Shown piece after piece: positions 22,758 to 34,600 of a DNA stretch of 64,000 nucleotides (the first letter of the stretch is position 1; every line of letters starts with the position of its first letter). The stretch covers positions 10,354,001-10,418,000 of the forward strand of contig NC_084729.1 in NCBI RefSeq assembly GCF_033807575.1, read 5' to 3'. The DNA is from Cydia pomonella. Taxonomy: Eukaryota > Arthropoda > Insecta > Lepidoptera > Tortricidae. Position numbers and translations under genes: made by a program. The notes below the pieces were generated by a model. It did not search any database. It was not told the DNA's origin and saw only the letters and a program-made list of their open reading frames with translations.

Positions 22758-23582
22758 GGTCGATCATAGGGACCTGAAATCAAAAAGTACTAGGATTAGT
22801 AGGTTAATTATTATAGTTTTGCTCATTTTTTTACCAGTTGAAACTGGTTTGAATTGATATGGTATTTTTACGAAACGGAGATTTATGGTGAGAGGCTGTT
22901 TGTTTTTTGTGTATTTGTTAGTGCATACACATTTTTGTACATTACAAATTTTGCACATAGTGTGGGTGATCATCAGTGGACTCCACACCTTTGTGAAATT
23001 ATGACACAACTCAGAGTTTTAGATTCTGCTCACTATGTCCAAACTTGAGTTCTTTTAAAGATATTGAAATTAAATGAAAGAGATTCTGTAGAAAGTCAAG
23101 TATTTTTAACAAAAAATTCAGCAGTTTTGTAACAAATCTCAATAATTAGCAAAGTTTGAACAGTATAACTCTTATAGTTTCGGAAAAGTGGCTGTGACAT
23201 AATCGGACAGACTGACGGACATGACAAATCTATAAGGGTTCCGTTTTTTGCCGTTAGGCTACGGAACCCTAAAATTGTGTAATAATGTCCTATAATATTT
23301 ATTTATTTATTTATTATTTATATTTATGCTGACACGGCAGATAATCTAATGACCGTATATTGTTACTCGTATACCGAAAACGCATCGCATCAGTAAGCGC
23401 ATTGTCATTTTCCCTACATTCCGTGATTACATGCGTTCAACGCTGCGTGTATCGCATAAAATAACCGCGTGTTTACATCCTGTAAGTGTAGCCTCGTTAA
23501 ATTGCGTGACATAGCCATTAACAATTACTAATTCCTGTATTTTGAAATAAAAAACTGTATTATGAATCTTAAAATATTCTAA

Positions 23583-23660
23583 ATAAAAATAATCTTAAAA
23601 ACTACTACTACTACAATATTGTAGTAGTAGTAGTAGTTGATTTATTTTTAAGATTATTAT
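23583..23660. repeat. Perfect-type hairpin with (ACT)n/(AGT)n arms
   Basis: 'aataatcttaaaaactact...' pairs with '...ttttaagattatt' around a central aatatt, with arms made of ACT triplets and their AGT complement. The hAT element has inserted exactly at its right edge; the 8-bp TSD (attattat) is the hairpin's outer end. Confidence 0.65.
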
Positions 23661-24070
23661 CAGTGATCGGAATAGGTAGTGCCATTTCGGGTGAATGACC
23701 TTAAACATTAAACATAACATGGATAAGCCTTGGGATTTCGGGACTCGTATTTTTTCACAGTGAATATTATTGACCTAAATTAAGAAGATGCAAAATAATA
23801 AAAAATTGTCATTATAAATACGTCAATTATTTATTCAACATAACTTTTAACAGTTACAAATTACAATCATAAAATAAATCGTCAAACATCAACATTAGTA
23901 CACATATGTATTAAATCAACGTTATTAAAACATTCGTTATTTTTTTACTATACAAATTAAAATTATACAATACAACAAATTATACACAAAAATAGAGGTA
24001 AAGAATAAGCGTCTTATCACCTATAAGTGATCTCTTCCAGTCAAACTTTACAGATTTTATTTTACATCGT

Positions 24071-25498
24071 TTATTCCTTGCTTTCTTTAAAATTGTAATA
24101 GCAAACGATTATTTTTTCAATGTTCTCAACTGTCAGTCTATTTCTCTTGACGTCTAATATCCATTTATATGTGGAAAACGATCTTTCAACCTCCACTGAT
24201 GTCAGCGGGGCAAATTTGTAAAAGGAAATATGTTCAGATGCGGTTTCTTTTGAAATATCTCCTGCGTATTCTCTTATAGTATCTAAATCCGGGTTTCGAG
24301 CCATAACCCCTTCAAATTTGTTTTCTATGGGTAAACTATTAGACCAATTGATTACCATCCTAACTTGATCAAAATCGATTAAGGCATCGACCATTGACAT
24401 ATTTCGTTCCTGTAAACGAGTTAAGGCCACCTCTATTATATTAAAATTTTCGTGGATATAATCTAATTCTTTTTTTATGTTGGGTTTTTCAAGCACTTTT
24501 TTAGCCTTTTTAATTGAAACAGCATCTGATGTTCTTAATCTTGACAAAACTGTATTTATTTCAGTGAAATACTTCACGTAGTAAGATACTGCAGCGAGCC
24601 AAGTACCCCACCTTGTAATTACTGGCTTAGGAGGTAAAGGCAAATTTGGATACATTTCCTTTAACAGTTGCACTCTACTAGGAGACTTTAAAAATACTTT
24701 TTTCAAGTTAGCTATCAGGGCGTCTACGTCCGGATATTGACATCTTATTTGCTCTGCCACACGATGCAGAGCATGAGCTAAGCATGTAACGTGTTTCATA
24801 TTCGGTAACACACTTTTTAAAATTCGCCCCGCCTTCAACATATACGCAACGCTGTCAGTACATAAGAGAAGCACATTATCGAGTTGATTTTCATAGCCTT
24901 CTCCCCACATTTTTTCTAAGCAGTCTGTAATAAACTTAGCAATAGTCTCCCCATTCACTACCGTGAGCACTTTACAAGCCATTAAATAAGTTTTATGAGA
25001 AACGGTTGCATCCAAAGGTTTCACCAAGAAATGGACCACGTATCTGCCTAGAAAGTCTGTCGTTTCATCTAACGAAATCCAAAAATTTTTATTTGCCACT
25101 TCACTGCGTATAACTGCTATTCTGGCTTGATAAAACTTGTCCAGGTATACTTTTCTTATTGTCGATTCACTGGATAGAGTACGTAGAGGCTGATTTGTAC
25201 AAGTGCAGCAAAAGTACTTCTGGAAGAAGGTTGTGAATGCTGGATTTTCGATTTGAACCCATGGGATATTGCAAAGTATGAGGAACTCGATCAGATCAAA
25301 GTAAAAACTTTCATTTGGTTGGTGATGTAATCCTTTGTGTACAGGTCCTTCGATGTGTCGCTTCACTGTACTCTTTCTGCATCCAATATTAACGTCACAT
25401 TTAGTACAATGTATTAAATGTCTTGTTGAATCAAACTCTAAGTCGGGATAGGATTCAATCCAACTCAGAATAGTTTCTTCCTTAGCTCGCCGAGGCAT
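24071..25498 (-). CDS. hAT-family transposase (CGGBP1-like N-terminus)
   Basis: 475 aa, uninterrupted. The N-terminal BED-type zinc finger is CTKC at residues 31-34 with H48 and H54 (VKRHIEGPVH). The RNase-H-like core shows LDETTD (D144), LCTDS (D215), the CLAHALHR segment (about 239-246) and RWGTW (296-300). The C-terminal hAT dimerisation motif is SVEVERSFSTYK (E438 as putative third acidic residue). It resembles hAT-derived proteins related to CGGBP1. Shorter than many hAT transposases, but both conserved ends are present. The start was chosen as the ATG just inside the TIR side of the ORF; the nested MITE lies 13 nt upstream. Confidence 0.88.
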   Translation of the reverse strand: MPRRAKEETILSWIESYPDLEFDSTRHLIHCTKCDVNIGCRKSTVKRHIEGPVHKGLHHQPNESFYFDLIEFLILCNIPWVQIENPAFTTFFQKYFCCTCTNQPLRTLSSESTIRKVYLDKFYQARIAVIRSEVANKNFWISLDETTDFLGRYVVHFLVKPLDATVSHKTYLMACKVLTVVNGETIAKFITDCLEKMWGEGYENQLDNVLLLCTDSVAYMLKAGRILKSVLPNMKHVTCLAHALHRVAEQIRCQYPDVDALIANLKKVFLKSPSRVQLLKEMYPNLPLPPKPVITRWGTWLAAVSYYVKYFTEINTVLSRLRTSDAVSIKKAKKVLEKPNIKKELDYIHENFNIIEVALTRLQERNMSMVDALIDFDQVRMVINWSNSLPIENKFEGVMARNPDLDTIREYAGDISKETASEHISFYKFAPLTSVEVERSFSTYKWILDVKRNRLTVENIEKIIVCYYNFKESKE

Positions 25499-25511
25499 GT
25501 TTAGCTAGATA

Positions 25512-25678
25512 CAGGCGCGGATACAAGATTTGGCTTAGGGGGGGGCCATTTTGAGAAAATCATATATTTTTGCACAGAAAATAAGGTAAAAAAAAATTTA
25601 CTCAATTTAGTAATGTGAGAGCCAGGGTTTTAGGGGGGGGCCATTGCCCCTATGGCCCCCCCCTTGTATCCGCGCCTG
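25512..25678. mobile_element. Nested 167-bp hAT-type MITE
   Basis: TIRs CAGGCGCGGATACAAG / CTTGTATCCGCGCCTG with 8-bp direct duplications GCTAGATA at 25504-25511 and 25679-25686. Subterminal G-runs and C-runs also pair. It inserted into the hAT element after the latter arrived, so the insertion order is clear. Confidence 0.92.
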
Positions 25679-26504
25679 GCTAGATAAGAAGTTCCACTTA
25701 GTCCAATCACAAGTAAATCAGAGTCCAATTAGGGATAGCCAACGTCGTCACAATAAGATGATCGATCACAAAGTCCGGTAAACAAGCCAAATTCGAATTG
25801 AACCAACCATGAGTAATACGTGCGAACTTAACGAACAGAAGAACATAAGTAATCTTAAAATACTTGCCTTGTTTAAAACATTATCTTTCAACTAAAAAGA
25901 GATAGCATGACAAATATTGGCATCTGTTGCTACTGTCCCACCCTGCCCCGAGCTCTTCATAGAGGTAAACAATAGAAAGTTATCTCAAGGTCGAACCAGA
26001 TAATTTAAGTAAAGATAATTTAAGAATGCACTTAGAAAAACAACATGCAAATGCAAAAAGATAACTGATAAGACGTGCTTATTTTCTTTGTTTGCATGGA
26101 TGTCAAAGTTAGTGTATCTACTTCATATTTTGTCGATGCCATATTCTATAGTAACCAAAAAAAAAAAAATCACACATAACATTTCTGAACTAAACATAAA
26201 CTTAAAATTTTTCATATGAAATCCCGGGGTTAAAAGCTATGTCCATACTAAGCTTACGCACCGAGTTCCCGTGAAATGGCACTACCTATTCCGATCACTG
26301 ATTATTATCCCTGTAGGTCAGCGGTTCCTAACCTGGGGGTAATTCCCCTCTGTATGGGTAAAACTGGTAATTTACGGGGATAATAAGCTCAATTAAATAT
26401 AACAGGAATTAGACCTGTAAGAAAGAATATTAATATTTATTGGGAGCAGGGGTAGAATCGGGTTCCCTAGTTAGTCATATAGGGGTGGCCACTTCATTTT
26501 ATTT

Positions 26505-26640
26505 ATACTAAGTCGGTGGCAAACAAGCTTAAGGCTCGTCTGGTGGTAAGCAGTCTCCATAACCTATGTACGCCTGCAACTCCAGAGCAGTTGCATTCGC
26601 ATTGCTGACCCTAACACTCCGTAAGTAATGTTTACCCAGG
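26505..26640 (+). repeat. SINE-like repeat fragment (GGTGGCAAACAAGC family)
   Basis: 'agtcggtggcaaacaagctt...cgcctgcaactccagagcag' matches the start of the copy at 1723-2030 and is truncated after about 130 bp. Confidence 0.65.
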
Positions 26641-27743
26641 TAGTGACCGCTGAATTTATTAATGTAGTTATGTATCTTTTTGCCGGATTGTGGATTATTT
26701 ATTTATTTAGTTTTATTCAAAACTTCATTATATTCAACGAGGCTACAAAATTACAAAAACAAATAAACTTATTAACAAAGTAACTTAACACTACATAATT
26801 GTGATGTGAAATGTGAAAACATTTACTAACTCATCTAATTTAGGTCTGTTTAGTTAAAATAAAATAAGGATTAAATAATATTTAGTCTGGCGGGTTCTAT
26901 TTATTGACCAAGCTACAGCCTTGTCCCTCAAAGAAAGGGGTCATCGGCAGTTCGGATAAGCCTGTGTATGGATTATCAAGACCCTTTATGTATATTTGTA
27001 ATCAATGATATTTATTATTTAACAAGTTAATGGCAAAAAATTGATTTCTGTACCAGCTTTTATTGCTGACTGTACTCTTCTTTCCACAGGCAACTAATAG
27101 TAATTGAGACCCTTCTAACAACCCCAAACACAATTAGTTTGCATTGTTTCACACGGAGTTCCTATGGCCACCTCTTGTGTCCATCATCAGATCAGCTCCA
27201 ATTCGTCATAATATTGCATTGACATCCGAATTACATATGTTTGCAAAATTTCAGCTAACAGGGCAAGTTAATTAAAAGCTTGTAAAATATTGATTTTTTT
27301 CTCTCAAGGGCTTCAGCATGAGCTAGATAATATTTTAAAATTCCAAGTATCAGGAATTAAGTATTGGAGTACTTAAACAGACTCATTATCATCAGTAAGT
27401 TTTGTTTATTATTATACCAGGAACACAGAGCAACAACACTAATTATAAACCTTATTTAACAATTCTCTGAGACACAAAAACCAGTTCAAAAAGGTTGATT
27501 ATTAGTTGTTAGGGTATGGTTAGTAAGCATACATACATATATGTATTTAGCTATGTGTCGAGGTGAATGAAATAGTCAAATGTATGAAAGTATAACCAAA
27601 ACAGCAATGTCAGAAACCAGTTTTGGCAAAAAACATGAGTGAACTAAATCATGATTCTGATCATCTCTTTAGTAAAAATAATCTTCGATCATGCTGGATC
27701 GATGAAGGATAATCTTTAAAAGCAATTTTAAAGAGAAACTTAC

Positions 27744-27860
27744 CTTTTTAATAATATTATAACAAGCTTTCCAATGACTCCAATTCGACGCTACGCTTTT
27801 CTCCATAAAATAGCCATCTTTATCGCTAATTTACAATAGAACGCAAATCACTATCACTGA
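27744..27860 (-). promoter_or_regulatory. Inferred RFWD3 first exon with initiator and upstream ORFs
   Basis: Donor AAAAAG|gtaagt; the initiator-like TCAGTGATAG lies at 27856-27860 (+1 near 27858), giving a 115-nt exon. It contains two AUGs: a short uORF (8 codons then TAG), and an AUG whose frame runs across the splice junction and overlaps the RFWD3 start in a different frame. Such uORFs could lower RFWD3 translation. Confidence 0.45.
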
Positions 27861-28504
27861 ATAAGGCTTTCTCTCAATAAATCGCATAAAAGTGTCACAA
27901 AACGTTTAATCTAAATAAATTAACTCGAAAACAATCGCGAAAAATGCGTACATTACATACATTTGATTTGATTTGCTTGACAAATATTGACAATCGGTTG
28001 CGGTTGCAGCTGTTTAGAATAGTCATAGTCGCGTTTTGATTTACTTTTGCTGTTATACCATTGGTCAAGGAGGACAACAAAGAAAATGTATGCAATCAGC
28101 ACTAAACGTCATTTGAACTCTACCAATAGCGAGCAAGTGCAAATATGGCAATCATTTGGCAAGAAAATTCAATATCACAATTATCACTGCTTATTTCGTA
28201 GTTATTGTGAAATAAACAGTTTAATTTTTTATTTTATATATAATTAGGTATAGGTATTACACAATATTTTAATGGAAACACTTCAAGAAACTTTCCTAAT
28301 CGATCAAACGTCATCTATCTGTTGTCTATGGTATTTATTTATATTTTTGTGCAGTTGGCAGCAGTGTCGAAATAGCAGAGGACGGGGAAACATAACGGGT
28401 CTCGTTAGTGCTGCTTTTTTTATCAATTTACAACTCGACGAGCTTATTATCGTGATCTGTTTGTGTAAAAACGTAATCGGTAAATATTAATAAATGTGAA
28501 GCGT
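27861..28504. promoter_or_regulatory. Shared head-to-head promoter region of RFWD3 and BTBD7
   Basis: About 650 bp between two divergent inferred starts, free of recognisable repeats and of conserved coding sequence. A bidirectional promoter is plausible but unproven. Confidence 0.35.
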
Positions 28505-28646
28505 TAATATTTCAGTGCCGGACGCGTTTCGTAGTGAGTGAAATCGTATTACAAGTGATCGTCCATGATGGCGGAGTGTTATAAGGAAATGTTTGTTTAG
28601 GATTATAAATCCGTCGTGTTTTCGTCCGCAATGACTTTATTAAACG
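28505..28646 (+). promoter_or_regulatory. BTBD7-like first noncoding exon and initiator
   Basis: TTTCAGTGCC initiator-like motif at 28511-28520 (+1 near 28514) and a clear donor TTAAACG|gtaagc at 28646/28647. The exon contains short upstream AUGs. Assigned to BTBD7 by strand and by the lack of other plus-strand genes. Confidence 0.45.
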
Positions 28647-31600
28647 GTAAGCAGTGATAAAACCGAATTTTTAACTTAAATACCACTCAACTGTACCTTA
28701 ATCAACATTTAAACAAACAAAAAAACACATGAAAAATTTTCATGAACAAAAACATATAATCGAGTTTGTAAATGCTTAAATGGGGGGTTGTATGTAGGTG
28801 AGCGTTGGTCAATAGGTGTTGTAGCTGTGGGGCAGGCCTGGCCTGTTGACATTTGGCTGGTGTTACAACAGTGCGAAGTAGGTCAAGTCGGGCCGCGGCG
28901 CGCGCAGCGGCGACGTCACGAGCTGACGAGGGAGGGGTGACACTATCACTTTCAGGTACATGTGACCCATATATCTATTTGGGACACCTAAAACCTAGGT
29001 CAGTTCTAGCATGCCTAGAAAGTTATTTATACATGCCTTTTGAATCAGGGCATGAGGGCTAAAGCATCTCAAGATGTCTGAAAGAAACTGAAATAATGAT
29101 GTTTTTCTGGCAATTTTAGGATTTAAATTCAAAACTATGTAATAAAATTAGTTGTGTTAATGCTAAAATAAATAAAGTCAATGATAATTGGTGTAAAAAA
29201 TCTGTATTTTCTGTGGAATTACTTAAAACAAGGCAAAATATTTTAATAACCTAATGTTTCATAAAGTTTACTTTCTGATTTTGCAACAGGGTAAAAAAAA
29301 AACTCAAGGTCTTTTTCATTTTAAAAAGGATAAAAAGTAATTTAATTTGTATTTTCATGATATTCAAGCAGTCTTTATAAACAAAACAGCGTGATGGCCT
29401 AGTTGTTGCCATAACATCCTGCTATTGTACCAATTCTATAACAAAATCACAGATTGGCTCATTTTGATATCTGGAATATAAATACAAGGTGTATAGTCTA
29501 TTTTTTTATCCTGTAGACCAAAATGACATTTCATGTGTTGCTGGTTTTTTACGTCTAATAAATAGTGATGTGCTACACTCGGTACTAACCGAAAATAAAC
29601 TATTGGGAGTTACTTATATAGGCATGTAACACCATTTTGAGGTATTTAAAAAGTTTGTATCCAGGTCTAAACACAATATTTCTAATATTTAAAAGCGATT
29701 TTATTGTAAGATTAACAGTCACCTCAAAGCTCATAATGCAATTTTTAAATGTTTGAGTGGATTATTAGTGAGTAGATTTTATTTATTATTTACTTCCTAT
29801 CATGTAGTGAGTAGATTTCATTAATTGTTTATTTTGGATCTATAATTTAATATTTATTGGTTATTCACAAACCGAAATCAAAGATCTGCACTTGCTGCTG
29901 CATTTGTTTTAAGCTGGTCACATTATTTCTGCGTTTGACATTTGTGGTTGTCATTTTAGTCTACGGAATAAAAGAACAGACTATAGTATGTCAGATTAAA
30001 TTAGTTTAGGCTCTTTAGCCTAAGGTCTAGTTTGTTTGAGTTAGACCAAGTTTACTTTGCAGCGAATTCAACAGCACAGAGTGTGGTAGTGTTATTTTAA
30101 ATTTCATAATTTCATAGACATTTGATGTTTATGATAACACTAAATTAGCTGCAGAGTTAGCTTGGTTTAAATTTAATTTTCTTTAATATATATTTGTCTT
30201 GTAAACATTGATAATCTAAAATCTTTTTTAGATTTACCGTTATCTAAAAACACAACTGAGTCCTTTTTGGTATAAACATTTGGGGTATAAAATGAACAGA
30301 AATATATAGTTATTTAGAAGTATTTGCAAAGAACCGTTCCGATCCCTGGTGCAGAGATTCATATTTTTAAAGCTATTAAAGTTATTTTATGAAAACGTAA
30401 TACAGGCACTATTTCGTTGCACAGGTTTTATTAAAAGGCAACACTAATCTATCATGGACGAACAGTCTGGCCTAGGAAATAGTGAACCTACCTATAAAGT
30501 TGATGGTCCTGGGTTTGAATCCCGGTAATGGCATGTATTTGTCTGATGAACACAGGTATTTGTTCCTGAGTCATGGATGTTTTTTGTTTTTGTATATTAA
30601 ATATATCGTTGTCTCTGTGGGACTTAGTCAATTTGTGTGAGAATGTCCCTATAATATTTATTGATTTATCATGACCATGCAGTAATATTTACTCAGGTTG
30701 CTCTCACTCTGTTTGTAGAAAGACCAGTTAGAATGAGACCAAGCTAATTCTGCACAGACCTTGACGTGATAAATTGTGATAACTTGAATTCCTAAAAAAA
30801 CTTGACATTTTTAGGACACTGCCACTCTTTATTCCATCAAAGTCAGTTTAGAGTTAGGCTGCGTTTCCACCAGAGATGTGCGAGGATGCATACGGGGAGA
30901 TGTCTTTTTAAGAACCAACAGAATCACTTCATTAGCGCCGGTTTGAATTCCTTGCACTCTGTGTGGACCCGGCTATTCACCTATCTTCACTTAGTGCATC
31001 TCTAGTCGACAATATTCTATTGGTTCTTAACAAACACATCCCTCGTTACGCTTCCTGCGGAAACGCTGCCTTAGTTTAAACGAACTGTAGGCTATAACAT
31101 TATTAACTAATACAAATTAATCGCGTATTATTTTTAAATTTACCTCCGACGTTTCGAGGACGGCGTTGTCCCCGTGGTCTCGGGTCTTCTCGAGAGACGC
31201 AAAACTTAATACGCGATTAGGTCCCTTTTGTATTAGTTAATAATGTGTAAAAATCGTGGTGTAAAAAGTTTAAATCAGTGTAGGCTATAACAACTGATGC
31301 TGCCTGTGTCCAGTGATCTTTAATATATGTGTATTGGTTTGTTGCAGAAGCAGCATGGGGCGGCACAGCGCGGTGATGCCGGGCTGATGAGCCTCCTCTG
31401 CTGCCGCCGCCACCGCGCGCGCACAGACATGGGCGCCGCGCTCTCGCTGCATCCCCAGGTGTGTACTGACTAGCAGCAAGCAGGTGATGAGCCTCCTACC
31501 CCCGCGGCACAGACATGGGCTCCCTGCACCCCGTTTAACGGAATTAATTAAGCACGAATTTTCTTAGACTTGTTCTACTTCAAAGCCAGCTATGCCGTCC

Positions 31601-34600
31601 CGTTTGAATCAAGGGACTGCCTGTCATCCTTCTATCTCATCTACGCTGGCACCTTTTAGGCTGCGTTTCCACCAGAGATGTACGAGGATGCGTAACGAGG
31701 GATGTGTTTGTTAAGTACTTTTTATTTTATGTTTATATTTTACAAAGACACTAACCCTTTGCCAGGCATCATACGATTTATGGACAACATACGCGCCAAT
31801 AGAATTTCAACTTTAACATTCCGATTTAAGGTTAAAATTGAATTGCACTTTCGGGAAATGTGACTTGTCTTTAAATGTGACCGCGGCCGGTAAAACGTCC
31901 CACTTACTCGTTTGCCATAAGGATGCCTTGTCAGGTTATTCGTATGAAGATACAAGCAAATCTCATCCTTATGGCATACGACGAAGTGGGACGTTGTTCC
32001 AGCCGCGGTCACAAATGATGACAGGTTTTTAATGGTGCGGCAACGCGCATGGAACACCTCTGTAGTTGCAGGCGTCCCGCAACTGCTTACCATCAGGCGG
32101 GCCGTATGCTTGTTTGCCACCGACGTGGTATAAAAAAAGAATCTTCAAAGCTGGATTAATTGGGATATATTTGGGTTTTATGGGAAAACCATGTAAGAAT
32201 AAGTTGGCATCTCGCTCGTTTCTGCCTAGAACATGCAGAATGTGGAATGAGTTGCCTCCTGAGGTATTTCCTTTGCGCTACGGCATGGGATTCTTCAAGA
32301 AGCGTGGCTCCTATGATGTTGCTTATGTCCATGGGCGACGGTGACCGCTTCCCATCAGGCGGCTCGTCTGTTGACTATACTATATCATTTAAAAAAAGAT
32401 TGCGGCCTGGAAAAGGTTTTAAACCGATGTTCTACAAGTGTTGTTCATGTTATTTTGAGGTTGTGCAATAAAGAGGATTTGTATTGTATCGTATTGGGGC
32501 CTTGTTTGCGTTGACGTTCACGCTCATGTTTATTTCCGCAGGAGGGCGAGGGCTGCGACGGCGCCGGCGCGCCGGCCGCACCACCCACCATGGCTGACGT
32601 CATACGGTCAGTAATTGCTGTACATCACAACATCAGTTTTAACTTTCGCCGTTTTACACATTAGGGTTCCATAGTCCACTAGGAACCCTTATAATAGTTC
32701 GCCATGTCCGTCCGTCTGTCCGTCCGCGGCTTGGCTCCGTGGTCGTTAGTGCTAGAAAGCTGCAATTTGTCATGGATACATAAATCATGCATGGCGACAG
32801 AACGGTAAAATAAAAAGTAGAAGAATTATTTTTTTGGGTATCTCCCATGCACAATGTTCTTTTTTTGCTTTAATTCAAACACTCCACCCTCCAACAACCA
32901 ATTTTGAAAAAAAAAGAATATTTTCGGAAATAATCGCTCCGAAAAAAATAATGTGTCCCCCCCCTCCCCTCTAACTTTTGAATCATGGATCCAAATAATA
33001 TAAAAAAAATCGCGATACAAAAGCTTAATAAATACTTTCAATGAAGACTATAGCGAACATGGTCAGTCCAGCCGTTTTTGAGTTATTGCAAAAAGTCTTT
33101 TCTCTTCTTAGTAAAAAACGCACAAAGCGCCGCGAAGGTGCTCCCATGGTTGTAATGTACGTGATACTTACTAATAGCCCCCGTTTAGCCTATTTTGACA
33201 GAATGGTAACTTCGGAACCGTATACTGAGCATGTCCCGACATGCTCTTGGCCGTTTATATTATTTACAAAAATGGGACTTGGGCAATTTTGTTTAGATCT
33301 ACACTTTCTTCCCAAATTTTTGCCCCAAAAACGCCATACATTTTTCAATCTTTTTATTCCTTTGTTAAATCTGAAAAATGGTATCGAAATGGAATAAAAA
33401 AGAATGGAACACATTAATACGTCAGCGCCGTTCCTTTCGAATACTCTCCTCACTTCCTCTATCCTATTCGAGCCCTCCACTCCAGAATATCTCAAATGTA
33501 ACTTCAACTTTATGACCCCCCGCCCAGGCTGCGAGCTGCGCTCTGCCCGTTCTCTTAAACTCTCTGTTCTCCCTCACCATACTGGTTTCCTAAAGTCTTC
33601 TTTCGCTGTTCAAGCAATCCGTCTTTGGAATGCGCTTCCTCTAACGATTAGACAAGCCCCAAACCAAATAATAATAATTGTTTCTCCTATCAGGGATGAC
33701 TTAGCTCGTGATTCTTAGTAGAGATAACATAAACATGACTAAATAAAAATAAAAAACAACGGGTTGCACTCGGGAGTGCCGGCAAAGTGAAAAGCTGAAT
33801 ATTAACGTTGTGCATTTTTGATATTTTGGAATGGTTAGGGAATAATTTTGCACGAATTGCTTTAATTATCAGTATAAAAGTACTATGATTTATGCATACA
33901 TTTTCGCCGCGCGGTAGAAAGAGAGGGGGATACTTCCTCGTACGCCGCGCCGGCGGTCTACTGTCTTGAATGATCGATCAGGTCACGTGTCCGTCTTACG
34001 AATTTCCAATCTGACGAATCTGTCGGTCACGTGACCTGTCGCGAGTTTAAAAAAAAATTCCCCATTACAAAAAAAAACAGCGCCGCTAAAGAAGTTTTCA
34101 CCTCAAAAAAAACATTGTAGTGTACAGTCAGCATCAAATACTTTGTGGCAGTCAAAGTGGCCAAATAGTTCGGTACACCATACTAAATATATGGTGTACC
34201 GAACTATTTGGCTACTTTGGATGCTACAAAGTATTTGACGCTGACTGTACCTACTAAAATAACCACCCACCATACCACCATAAATATCCACTTAATCGCG
34301 TAATTATAAGTAAGTTTCGAAATGACCTCTGAACTTTTGATGACGACGTTATCTCCGTGGTCTCGAATCTCGATGGATATTTATAGATAATATCTATAAA
34401 TGTATTTTATGATTCATTGCGCATGAGTCAATTGTCGACGATAAAATAGATAATGTTTTTTCCTGTAAAGCACTGAATTTTATAACATGATGAGTGATGA
34501 CATTTATTAATAACTTCTGAACTAAAAGAAACCGGCCAAGTGCGAGTCGGGCTTGCGCACCGAGGGTTCCGTATAAACCTGTGGGTATATGTTATTATAT

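Larger units (their letters stand above)
23661..26300 (-). mobile_element. Complete hAT-superfamily DNA transposon (2640 bp)
   Basis: The ends start CAGTGATCGG... and are 28-bp perfect terminal inverted repeats (23661-23688 and 26273-26300). Direct 8-bp duplications ATTATTAT flank the element at 23653-23660 and 26301-26308. The 5'-CAGTG terminus and 8-bp TSD are diagnostic of hAT. It contains one intact transposase ORF on the minus strand and a nested 167-bp MITE between the ORF start and the right TIR. Intact ends and ORF suggest a fairly young copy. Confidence 0.93.
22774..27743 (-). other. RFWD3 5'-UTR intron (about 5 kb) containing a hAT transposon
   Basis: Acceptor atttcag|GTCCC on the minus strand at 22773/22774 and donor AAAAAG|gtaagt at 27744/27743. 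Contents: a GGTTCCG-like repeat tail at about 23165-23277, a trinucleotide hairpin (23583-23660), the hAT element (23661-26300) and a SINE fragment (26505-26640). The remaining stretches (22800-23160, 26640-27740) are AT-rich with no gene seen. Confidence 0.55.
28647..31347 (+). other. BTBD7 intron 1
   Basis: AT-rich; contains a tRNA-SINE (30466-30690), a foldback (30856-31071) and a repeat near 31110-31225 that recurs around 34298-34390. No coding sequence was recognised at 28850-30460 beyond a GC-rich patch at 28880-28940. Confidence 0.5.
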
